Assembly: GCA_000231825.2 (NCBI GenBank)
Contig: JH720350.1
Span: forward strand, 428,760-492,759
DNA: 64,000 bases
Direction of reading: 5' to 3'
Source of the DNA: Tetrahymena elliotti 4EA
Taxonomy: Eukaryota > Ciliophora > Oligohymenophorea > Hymenostomatida > Tetrahymenidae
The notes under the pieces were generated by a model. That model saw only the letters and a program-made list of their open reading frames with translations. It was not told where the DNA came from and searched no databases. Below, piece by piece: positions 48,468-60,159 of this stretch. The position numbers were made by a program, and so were the translations under genes. Numbering within the stretch: the stretch's first letter is position 1; every line of letters begins with the position of its first letter.

Positions 48468-49178
48468 TTACTTCTGCTTATATAATTTTTGTTTGAATAT
48501 TTTACGAGTAGAAGAAATAGTAACAAATTATTAATTTAATTCAAGATTCTTCTAAAATTTCTAAAATGAGAGCGCTCAATATATATAAAAATTAAATTCT
48601 ATCAACTAATTAATTAATTTTGCTTGTTTACCATTCAAGAATGAATGACAGAACATTCTAATATTATTAATCCTTTAAGACTTTAATTATCTTCAAAAAA
48701 ATTCAATTTAGTAATTCCAAAATTAGCTTAAATTTTCAATTTATCGTAGAGGACGAATAATATAGATTAAAATATTTTAAATAAATGAATATTTTGCAGG
48801 ATGAAAAGATAAATTATTGATTTAATTTATTTGTGGTAATAATATCATATTAATTGGAATAAATTTTTATTTTGTAATATCAGCTGAATAATTTATTTTA
48901 ACTTGTTTAAATATAAATATGAATTAAAAATTGAGCTATTGAAGAACTGGCTTAAACAAATTTTGATCATTTATTTATTTCTTAGGAAACTTTTTGTTTT
49001 CTTTGATAAATAAATTTAAAGTTTGGAGTTAAAACAAACAATTAAAACACACTTTATTTACATAAATAATTATCATTAAAAAACAGTAGAGTTAATCAAT
49101 CAATACAGATTATCTATATTACCAAGTAAAATAAATAAATAGGGAGATAATTCATAATAGTATTTTATAGTGCAATTG
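48468..49178. other. Divergent promoter region
   Basis: Lies between the helicase start (minus) and the CNG-like gene B start (plus) and presumably serves both. AT-rich; no motif recognised. Confidence 0.5.
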
Positions 49179-52100
49179 ATGCTTATGAGTATTGATTCAT
49201 TTGACCCTAAAAGATAAATGTTTCCTCTCAACGAATCGCACACATATAAAAATGTTAACTTAAAGAATGATACATCATTTTGTATTGAAGAAGATGAAAT
49301 CATTAATAAATTAAATTTGTAAGATGGAAGTAAAGATTAAAAAACTTAAGAATGCCCTCACTAAGAAATTTCTGAAGTGGAACAAAGTAAGAAGGAAAAG
49401 AAAATAGGTTAACAAAAAAGCTATGCTACAAATGGTAATTTTTGAATAATATTGAATACTTAAACTTTTTACTTCATTCTTAAAATTTTAAAGCTTCTTT
49501 AAAAAACGTTTGCTTAGTATTTATTTAATTAATTAAATTAATAGAAACTAACATAATATAAATAAGCGATGCCTTCTAAAGCAACTGTTAAGGTAAAAAT
49601 TGTAACCAGCTATTTCTCAAATCAAAATCATTTTATTTTATTTAAAAGCCAATTCAGTCAATTAAAATTACTAGAGTATCCATTAATACATTTTGAAAAA
49701 AGAGAGCACGAATAATAATAGTGTAAACTGCCTTACTTTAAACATTGACAAAAAAATAGAAACAAAAGAAATTAAATGTGATATTTAAAGTCCTTAAGCT
49801 AAGTAATAACAATTATTAATTTATGATTTCATTAAATGCAACAGAAAAAATATGTATGAATTATTTTAAAATATTTAGAGGAAGAAAGGCAATTTAATTA
49901 AATAAAGACAAAAACAACAACAATGGAGCAGTTCTGTCATTATTTATGTTGACTAGAGTAAAACCTAAAATTTTGAATTACATTCACTAATATACAAGCT
50001 TTGGTAGAACTAGATTGCTAAATAAGAATGTTAGCAGTATAGTTAATGATTCTATTGACTATGAGTTCAGTAAATATAAATTGTTTAATCACAAATTCTT
50101 TTCTATCTTAATGCTTGATTAATTCATTAAATTACTTGAACTAATAGAAAATTTATTTTTCCATCTCCTTAGTTTTATTCCTCTTTTTAATCCAGAAAAC
50201 AAATTAAGAATATGCATTAATCTAATTATTGCTTGTTACAGTTGCTTCTATTTATATATAACATCTCTTCACATCTTTTTTAATGCTTAATTTGGTAGCT
50301 ATGAGAATTTATTTCATTAAATTGCTATTGCAGCTTGGATATCTGAGATGCTTCTCTCTATGAATACACTTTGCTATCATCATGGATAATTTATAACTGA
50401 CAGGAAGCAGATATTTAAAATCTATGTAAAAGAATATTTTTTCTTTGAATTTCTTCCATTAATTTTTGAAGGAAGGTAATCAGAAGATGTTCTCTATAAT
50501 ATTTTGCTTCATTTACCACTTCTCCTAAAGCTACAAGGAATTTCAATCATTATGAGCAAAATTGAATTTCTTATCTTACAACACATCAAGTATCCTCAGT
50601 ACATATAATTCCTTAAATTAGTCTTTTAAATTCTCTTTCTAACTCACTTAATGGCTTGTTCTTATTATGCTTTTGGTTAATTTGAGAAACACATTCTGGA
50701 CATCAAAAATGTTTGGTTCATAAACAGTAAAATTTTAATTATCAAAAATTTGTAGATTTATTTATATTGAATACTTTTTTAATTAATTGCAAGCCAATTA
50801 TTTAATTTTGTAAATTTGTTGATTTAGGGAAAATTTGATTCATAATATTAAATCTATTTTGAGTGATTGATTAGTTTTTTGTTTTAGTTATCTTACAGTA
50901 ATAATATTTTTAGTTAATTAATGCTCTTATTGCTTTTGAGAATTTTATATTTTAATAACTCATTACCTTAGATTATCATTATAATTGCTTACTATAATTA
51001 GGTCAATTAAATGAAGACAATTATGGGTGGTGGTAAGCATATTTTGAAGCTTAGTATTGGGCCTTTTTGACTATGAGTAGCTCATTTTCGATGTCAGTAA
51101 ATACAAAATATGAATAAATCTTCACTTCTTTCTGGATGTTAATCTCATGCATTTTATATGCTTTTTTGATTAATATGATTGGAGATATTTTAAGAGAGAT
51201 AAACTCATAATCAGAAAGCTTCAAAAAAAATTTGAATGTTTTAAATAGATATATGAAAAGAAAGAAAGTTAAGATGTAATATAAATTTATTTATACTTTA
51301 TCTAAAAAATTAAAATTATTCAATTAAGAGAGCTCTAGAGAGAAATGAATGTACACTTAAAGAAAAACTATGAGCATTTTAACAAGAAGTCCTTGGAAGA
51401 AGAAAAAGAGGCTTTAAATTAGCTTGGAAATGAAATGAAATAAAGGCTAATTATTGAAATAAATAAAAAAATTGTTTGCCAATTCCCTTTTTTCTCAAAC
51501 AAGCTATCTCCTTAGTCTCTAAACTTACTATATAATAACCTTGAAGAAGAAACTTATGTGAAAGGAGAATATTTAAATCTCAGAAACCCACATAATTCAG
51601 ATCCTTTTCTCTATTTGATAATTAAAGGAGAAGGTATTTATTATTGCTAATAATGATAATAAAAATAAATGATTTTTTGTTCAGTTTACCAAAGAATTAA
51701 TTTTATTTCAATGAAATAAATATGTTTTTATTGAATAAAAAGTTACTCTGATGTATGATAAATTCAATTATGGAGACTAAAATGAAAATCAAGAATTCAA
51801 TGATGAAAAAAATATTTTTACTGAAAAATCAGAAAAAGAAAAATATGATTAAAAGTAAATCATTTTCAAATACTGTTTTTATAATTTTTTTATTTAAGGT
51901 AGTTCAAAGAAAGGCTGTAAAAAGAAATTGTAAGGTTAGGTGTAGGGAAATGCTTTGGAGAGTATGAATTTTTTACCAATGTATAGTAAAATTATATAGC
52001 TAAATGCTCAAAGAAATCAATTGTAGTGAAAATAGTGAGATCTTAGCTCATTTAGATTTTGAAATAAAATGATTCAGATTATGAAAAATTCAAGTTGTCT

Positions 52101-53223
52101 TAAGATCTTTTAACTTTTAAAAGCGATTTTTGTCAAATTTAAGGCTTAGGTTGTAAGTTTTGTGGAAGTGATAAACATCTTCATGAAAATTGTTATTTAG
52201 TTCATTATTCTAAAATAAATCCATTTATTATTTCCAAATCAAATAAATCTTTTAATCAGGAGAGATCAAAATTTGAAAGAAAAAAGAAAAGTTTAAAATT
52301 TATAATTAAATAAGATTCTCAAATTTCAAAATAAGAATGTAGCGAAGATGCAATATCTAGTCTTAGATATTTAGGAGAGTTGTAAGAAACTATTGATAAT
52401 GAGAGTGAATAAATCTAAGTAGATTAAAATATTTAGCATAGTGGTTAGAGTTGCTAGCCACCTAAAAATATTGTCTCCAGCAAAAATTAAGATTTCAATT
52501 CTGTAAATTAAATTTTATTTTATTTAATTTAAATTTATTTTTTTAAAGTTGGCAAACAATTGTTTAGAAGAAAATGGTTAAAATGAAAAAATCATTTAAA
52601 ATGGTTCCCATATTACAGTATCTCAAATAAAACAGAAATAATAAATATGTTTTTTAAAAGAAGATATATCTTTTTCAGAGTCTATGAATATAAATTCCCC
52701 ATTAATTTAAGATAAAACCTCTGCTCTTGAGGTGATAGAATAAAAAGAAAATAAAGATAATTAAGAAGAGACTTAGAAAAAATTGCAGCAAAGAAAAAGT
52801 AAACTAAAAATACCCATATTAGCAGAATCTACTACACCTACAAATATTTTGAGAAAAAATCCAACAATAAAAAATTTACAGTAAGAATAATAAATTTAAA
52901 TTGTATCCTTAGACTAAATTTACAAAAATTAACCTACTGAGTAACATAATTGCAACTCTAAATTTATAGCTGATAACAAAATATTAACTTCCTTAAATTG
53001 GAATGAATCTATTCTTTACTGGCTCTTTGATAAATAGAAAGACTATAAAATATATTTTCCTAGGAGTAATTATAAAGAGTGTATAAGAAAATTTGCAATC
53101 TCAAAAAAGAATGCACAACCAAAAAAGAAGAAAGTTAATCTTTAAAAATCTAATATTTGCTAAATGGGAACAATAAATTAGTCTTATATTGATATTAAGT
53201 AAAAATAAACCATTAATTATTGA
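49179..53223 (+). CDS. CNG-channel-like protein B with CCHC zinc knuckle
   Basis: Paralog of the 38700 gene with the same domain order. The N-terminal polar exon (49179-49434) is clear; the junctions between ~49560 and 49900 are uncertain. Hydrophobic segments S1-S5 span 50200-50690 (e.g. INLIIACYSCFYLYITSLHI). The pore is FEAQYWAFLTMSSSFSMSVN, with no G-Y/F-G filter; S6 is MLISCILYAFLINMIGDIL, then a C-linker (NVHLKKNYEHFN) and the cNMP fold (VKGEYLNLRN...LGVGKCFGEYEFFTN), again without the phosphate-binding Arg. The knuckle is CKFCGSDKHLHENC (52152-52193). Predicted introns include 50727-51001, 51276-51328, 51634-51742, 51855-51898 and 52503-52548. The tail ends with a motif shared with A (FDKQKDYKIYFPR). 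The start ATG at 49179 has a second in-frame ATG six bases later. Confidence 0.8.
52152..52193 (+). other. CCHC zinc-knuckle motif in CNG-like protein B
   Basis: CKFCGSDKHLHENC fits C-x2-C-x4-H-x4-C and sits at the position equivalent to that in paralog A. Only the metal ligands and a few neighbours are conserved between the two, which argues for selection on zinc binding. Confidence 0.85.
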
Positions 53224-53794
53224 TCAAAATACTTATCAAATAAAAATAATTTAATTTTTTAATCTATATAATATCAATTACAATATTAAATAGAAATATT
53301 GTATTTAATTTTTAGATGTATTATTTTTATATTACCTAATTCAAATAAATAACATCCAAATTTTTTTTTAAAGTGAAACTAAAAATCTTCTTGAATAAAA
53401 TTAAATCAAATAAATGCAAATAAAATATAAAATTAAAAGAAATGCATGAATTAAACGTAGTCTTTTGTAAATAGTTTATTTCATATTTACCAAATTTTAA
53501 ATCAATTATTTATTAAAATGTATTGATTATTAATAAAATTATGTATTGGAGTGTAATATTTTTCTTTAAAATTCAAAAAAATCCACTGACTACTAAACTT
53601 AAAAAAATAATTCATTTTAAAATAAAAAAAATGATTTTAGAAAAGAAAAACAAAAATTTAAACGAACAATTAAATCTTATTTAGTTAGAATTATAAAATA
53701 TTTCTAAATATTTATTGTTCTATTGAAATATCAAATTTAATTAATTAATATTTGGATTTTATATGATTTATATTTTTGTGTCTGGTTTGCTTAC
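53224..53794. other. AT-rich intergenic region
   Basis: Between the same-strand CNG-like gene B and the DDX11-like gene. No recognised signal. Confidence 0.6.
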
Positions 53795-56700
53795 ATGATA
53801 AAAATGAATAAAGATACTGTTAATATCAATATAAAAGATAAAATTTAGTAGAGTTTTCCTTATAATCCTTATGATATTCAATTAGAGTTTAGTATGAATT
53901 TATATGAGTCTTTGGATGCTAAGAAACTTTGTATATTTGAAAGTCCTACTGGGACAGGTAAAAGTTTGAGTTTAATTTGTGGAGCGTTTAATTGGTTTAA
54001 GGATAATAAAGAAAATTATGATCTTATCAAAAAATTCAAAGAAAGGAGAGATAAAATAAAGTTGGGGGATAATGATACTTGCAATAAAATTGAGGAATCA
54101 AATAGTCTACCTGCATGGTTGAATAATGTTAATGATATAAATAGAAGTATTTTTTATGAACAAATCTAAATTCATAAAAACAAGATAGCTCAAAAGGAAC
54201 AAAAGCTTAAAGAGTTTCAAATGTTCAGGAAGGAAAAAATGAAGTAGAAACTTAATTTTTAATTGAATATTTTTTAATATAATTTATTTAATAGAATTAG
54301 ATATGAAGAATATAAAAAAAGTATCTATCAACAATAAGGAAACTCAGAAGCAGATAAAAAAGAAAAAGATGATGATGAATAATACTGCGTGAATTGGAAA
54401 GAAGGGGAAAAGGAAATAGATGTGGAATCTATGATTGAAGATTACAAAAAGTCAAAAAATTAAGTGAAAAATAACAACTTAATAGATGATAATGAAACAG
54501 AAAATACAACTATTAAAATAATTTATGCAAGTAGAACTCATAGTTAAATTAAATAGTTTGTATAAGAAATATTAAAAACTAAATTTAAAGATTTTAGAGT
54601 AATCACCTTAGGTAGTAGATAAAATCTTTGTTTGAAATTTGATGAATAGTCTAAGCAATCTCTAAATTAAATTGATGATTATTGTTAAAAAGCTATAGGA
54701 GTCAACAAGACAGATAAATCAGTTCCAAGATGTGAATTTTTTACCAACTTAAAATTATTACAAGATGATATAGATTATTTGTTTTTACAAAATATTCACA
54801 CTTTGGATTAAATGAGAACAGACTCTTAGAACAATTAGGTAATTCATCTCTTTTTTAAAAAATAACCATTTTTAAATTTAATTTATATTTAATCTCCTAC
54901 AATTAATAGTGTAAATTAAGTCATAAAATTAAAAAAAAGCTAATTTTATTTAGAAAAATCAAATAATTTTTTGACTTTAAAAAAATATTTTAGGGCTTAT
55001 TTATTTTTTCATTAAATATTCTAATCTTTATAATTATTGAATAGGTGTGTCCTTATTATTTATCAAAAAGAAGTGTAGTTGATGCTGAAGTTATTTGTGT
55101 TCCTTATGTCACACTGTTGGATGAAAATATGAGAATAAGTTCTAATATAGATATTAAAAATTCGATCATTTTATTTGATGAATCTCACAATATTCTAGAA
55201 AGTTTAAGTGGCATTAATTCTGTGGAAATTTCTTATAAAAGTATTTTTTAAGCTTTCGTTTAGCTCTTAACATATTATGATAAGTTTTGCAGAAGGCTCA
55301 ACCCTAAGAATGCCTTATTCATTTAAAATATAAAAAATTTATGTTTGGATCTCCTTAAGTATATCAAAGGTGAAATAGATTAAAATGTCTCAAGCAAAAC
55401 TAACCTGGACTATGTTAAAGTCAACAATATTTAACTACTTCTAAAGCTAAATATGGATAGGATAGATTTTTTTCAAATTAAAAAATTTACTTCAGAAACA
55501 AGATTGGGTTAGAAAATTCACTTTTTTTCATAGTCTCCTAAATATGTCCCTTCTTAAATACCACCTCAAGTTATCAAACATCTAAAAGAAATAGTAATTA
55601 ATAATCTAAATTTATTTATTATATAAAATTCAATTAATTATTTTTTAAATGATTAGAATACACTAGAATTGTTAAAGAATAGCCCATATATGGTGGTTGA
55701 AAATGTAATGAATTTTCTTTGGAAAATGCAAGACTCTATTAGTAAAAGTGAAAAATACACAATTATTATCAAAAATATTCAAAAAATTGAGGAATCATCA
55801 ATTTAGTTAATGTGTTTAGATGTTATAGAACCTTTGTATAAATTTATTGAAGAAAGTGCTTGCGTAGTATTGGCAGGAGGGACTATGGAGCCTCTAAGCG
55901 AATTTGAATTATTGATAAATTAAGTAGGAAGAGATAACTTCAAGCATTTTTCATGTGACCATATAATAGATGATGAAAATTGTTCTGTATTTTGTGTAAA
56001 TACACTTAATGAACAATCAGATAAATCTCTAATTTTTAATTACTAAAACAAAAAAGATGATACATTATTTTAAAACTCAATAGATATAATTTAGTAATTA
56101 GCTTAAATAATCCCAGATGGGTTAGTTATATTTGTTCAAAGCTATACTTTTCTTGAAAAATTAAAGAGCTTGCTCTTATTAAATTAAAATTAACTTTAAT
56201 AAATCTAATAATTTAAAAAAATATACATGGATGATAAAGATAGCTCAAACAATTCAATTCTAGAAAAATATTAAAAAGAAATATTGAGAGAAAAAGAAAT
56301 TGGAAGCAAAAATAATGGAGCTATACTGATTTCTGTAATAGGTGGAAGACTAAGTGAAGGTAATTAAAATAAATTAATTTCTGAAAAATAACTTGATTCT
56401 AATAAGATTTTGAAAAATATTTTTATAGGAATAAATTTTAGCGATTAGCTGGCTAGATGTGTTGTAGTTATTGGTATGCCTTATTCAAATATTAAAAGTG
56501 CTGAGTTAATTGAAAAAATGAATCATTATGATTAGATCTCTAAAAAAAATAATTTTAGTTTCAATGGAAATGATTATTATGAAAATTTGTGTATGAAATC
56601 TGTAAATTAAGCTATAGGCAGATCAATCAGACACAAAGATGACTATTCGGTTATCCTTTTAATTGACTAAAGGTTTTCTTAAGATAAAAATGTAAATAGA

Positions 56701-56805
56701 CTTTCTAGCTGGATTAGAAAAAGAGTATAGCCTGTAAAATCATTAGAGAGCATCAAAAATCGCATCTAAGTTTTTTTTGAGAATAAAAAACTAAAAAAAA
56801 AATGA
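53795..56805 (+). CDS. DDX11/CHL1-type iron-sulfur DNA helicase
   Basis: Superfamily 2 XPD-like 5'-3' DNA helicase, needed for sister-chromatid cohesion and replication in other eukaryotes. Introns are predicted at 54839-55044, 55594-55656 and 56360-56428. Motifs: [12 protein letters not shown] (Q-like), [18 protein letters not shown], Ia YASRTHSQIKQF, VITLGSRQNLC, four Fe-S Cys (NLC, DYC, PRC and VCPYYL), II as LFDESHNIL (DESH instead of the usual DEAH), [41 protein letters not shown] (V) and [20 protein letters not shown] (VI). These phrases match CHL1/DDX11 rather than RTEL1 or XPD. The acidic insert between motifs I and Ia is typical of the family. Start 53795 or the in-frame ATG at 53804, which has the better A-rich context. 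Nuclear by inference. Confidence 0.93.
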
Positions 56806-57363
56806 GTTTCTTTATAAAATTGATTAATTTCAAAAAAATGTTAGAAAATCATTTTAAAAAGATGAAATTAAAAAAATTTCATATTTTATTCTTATTTCCA
56901 ATTTTTATGTTTATATTTAGTTTGGTATTATTAAAAAGTTTGTAAGAATTAAATCATTTTTAAAAAGTTACACATCAAAAAAATAATTCTTTACAAAATA
57001 TTGATTAGTAGTAAAAAGCTTTTTATCAACATAAAATAATGAAATAATAGAAATCAAAAATCATAGATGATATACACCTCAAATAGAATTCAAATAATTT
57101 GTATTTTGAAATTATAAAAACACTCCTTAATAATTAATTTATTTATATTTATTTGCTTTTAAGTTTTTATTCAAATAAGTTGAAAATTAAAAAAAGAATG
57201 CATTATTTTTGGAGGTAAGTTATCGTTAACTATTTTTTTGAATTTTAAGTAGATGAATGAATATGGTTTTACTATTATGGTATCCATATTTTCATTCATT
57301 TCAAAGTCCTCAGAATTTACAAATTTCATGTTTTATTCTAGTTTGATTTACTTTTCTATTCCC
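56806..57363. other. Gap with remnant C-terminus of calpain-like gene 1
   Basis: Between convergent genes. The minus strand of 57171-57363 still encodes the end of the calpain-like protein in a shifted frame (VNSEDFEMNENMDTIIVKP...), similar to the intact end of copy 2. The rest is AT-rich and featureless. Confidence 0.6.
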
Positions 57364-60159
57364 TCATCTTGAGTTGAATTTTTCCGGTAAAATTTAATAG
57401 CTATAAGAATACCCCATTTTAGTTATTAATGAGTTGTTACTAGATTGCTTGAAAATCCACTTTAAAGTTTAGCCTGAAGGAATTGTAATTTTGTATTTAT
57501 TTTTTTCTATTTCTTAACATTCTACAAGTTAGTTGTACTTCAAACAATTAGTCAGAAGGGTAAAATCATTAAATTCGATTTCACTTTATAATGTTGAATT
57601 AGATGTTTTGTTTTTAATAGTAAATACAATAAAAGAAGCTAATAGTGTTTGATATTCAAAGATTTCAATATCTCCACCATACTTTTTCATTTCTTTTTCT
57701 TAGACTGTTTCTATGTAGTCACAAAAGATCTTAAACTCAGCTTATCTTATTAAATTTTTTTTTTCAAACTTGATTTTTTGATTCCCATAGAAAGAAAGCA
57801 CAATGTCCTTAGAATGAGGTCTTAAGAAATCTACATTGATCATTATTGAATATTTCTTACCTTTTTCAAATTTAGTTTATTTGTAAATCATTTCAGAAGT
57901 ACCATTTATACTACATTTTAGTTTAGTAGGTTTATCAGTTTACTTATCTATTTCAAAGAAACAGAATGAAATAGAACTAGGACTAAAGGTATTTTAATTT
58001 AAATCAATAAGATATCTTTCTGCAATCTAATTAAGTATGAGACTTCCTTCAATATCTTAAGCATCATCATCAATAATGAGATCATACTAGAATAAAGCAA
58101 ATTATTCTTCATTCTTTATTTCTAAATAGGAATATTAATAATTAGGATTAAAAAAGGCAATACTGACATGACTAAAGTTTGCATAAAAATCTTAAAAACT
58201 CATCCAAAATATTCCATCATCTTTTACTTCAAGATTTACTTTTTGCTTAAGTTAATTAGTCCAACAAGTACTTTTATCAGACCAATCAAGCTTCCATTCT
58301 TACTTGGCCCAAGGATTTTTTAGTTTTATCAATTTTAATTTACCAAACTACCTAACCTCTAAGATACTATATGCATGATTAGCAACAAGCCCATTATCAA
58401 GGGTTTTTTCACCTGTATATTTAGAATTAGAAACTCCCGTAGTTTAGAGGTAGCCTTGATTGAAGCTATTGTAAATATTTTACCATGCTTCTTCCATATC
58501 TTTAAATGAGTTTTGCTTTCCTTTTTCAATATAATAAAATTAACTTGGGCACCCTATTAAGTGCATAAAAATGTCAGAAGTACTAGGCCCAAGTTTACTC
58601 TTATTATTACCTTCTATATTTAAATAGTTTTAGTGTATTTTTGCTATTGCTTTTTCAACTAAACTAGGCCAAATTGCAACATTATTAGGGGATTGAGCAA
58701 AAGCAAAGCCTCTTGAGTCTGGGTAGCAAGGTAGAAAGTCATCAAGAACAACTTGTATGGGTTTACCATTCTTTATTAAGTTGAGTACATATTTTCCTTT
58801 TTCATTATATGATTTATTTTTAAACAAAGATTTAATAATATTAGGGTGCTATGCTAAAACAATCATACATACAATAAAATAGCAATCTCCTAAACCTCCT
58901 TGTTAGACATCTTTGATTGATGTAGTATTTTTATAAAATAAATTAATCTGCCCTTATTTAATAACATCTTTTATTCTTTTAAATACCAAAACATTTTTAT
59001 CTATGATTATTTTGTCAGTATGTGCTTCATGATCAGAAGTAATGGATTGTATTTTTGGGGGGAATGAATCATCTGTAAAGATTTGATCTGTTTCTATTGA
59101 TTCTTCTTATTCTATTCCAATTAGCTCTTTGCTTTTAATTTCTAATTATTCTTCTTCTTAAATAATTTAAATTTAGTTTAGCCTATTTTAAGAAATCTAA
59201 TCCTAGAGCTGTGATGGTTTGTTGAAAGAATCTTTGAGTCCTTTATCTTATTAATTAATTTGTTATTATTAGTCAGTTTAAGTATTAAGATGATCAGAAA
59301 TATTGTTTGATTTAGTTTGATTGTGATTATTTTACTCAACTTTAGTAAAAACTAAACTAATATTATTTTCTTTATCTTAATTAATTTTCTTCAAAGACTC
59401 TTTAATTTATTTATCTTAAGAAATTTCATTGTCTATTTTTTTTTACTCATGATTTTCCTGATTTTTCATTAAATCATTTCTTTCTTATTATTTTTCCCCT
59501 CCTTCTTCTTTTTTAAATTAATTCTTTTTTTTTATTTCTTAGCTTTCGCTTGATTTAAAGCTCTGGATTTATCCCATATCTTTTTTTTCATTAATGGAAT
59601 TTCTTTTAATAATTGGCTCACCTCCTTATTTTTATTGTTTATCTGCTAGTAAGCTGCCATCTTATTCATCATCTTAACTCTTTATTTTTAAGATATTCTA
59701 CTAATTATTAACAATTTAAGAAAAGCATAAGGAGCTTGAAGCATCATCATGCTTGCTAAAATTATTTAATTTACTATTAGTTTGTAATGAATCTATTTTA
59801 CTATATTGTCCTTTTTATGTATTATCAGTACTCTTTTATGAACTTTTACCTAAAATTTGTACTTAAAAAGTCTATTGATGTTTATTTTGTAAATTTTATT
59901 TATCCATTTATTAATGATTATGGGAGTTAAACTTCATAGAAGAAATGCTTTTTTAATCAGCTGCTTAAATTTAAATATTCTCTATCGGCTCTGAAGGTAT
60001 GTTTATCACTTAATTTTCTACATTATTTTCTATCTGAAACTATGTTGGTCTTTAGATTATTAATTCATTTTATTCTGTTTAAGTATTTTCTTTACTGCTT
60101 TAGAGTTTACCTTTCTTTTCTTATTTTGGTTTAGGTTTACTATTACAACAGCAGCCCAT
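57364..60159 (-). CDS. Calpain-like cysteine protease, copy 1 (C-terminus frameshifted)
   Basis: A single exon of 931 residues as read. The N-terminus MGCCCNSKPKPKQEKKGK offers Gly2 for myristoylation and Cys3-5 for palmitoylation, suggesting membrane anchoring. A ~330-residue low-complexity Gln/Asn/Ser region follows. The C2-family catalytic core starts FTDDSFPPKIQSI. The triad is intact: Cys426 in VQQGGLGDCYF (W to Y beside it), His in NGLVANHAYSILEV and Asn in IKLKNPWAKQEW. The core continues with AQSPNNVAIWPSLVEKA and DGIFWMSFQDFY, then C2-like/calpain domain III-type modules. Compared with copy 2, an extra A near the codons for EKFNS shifts the frame and ends the protein at 57364-57366. 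No EF-hands. Ca2+ dependence cannot be judged. Confidence 0.88.
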
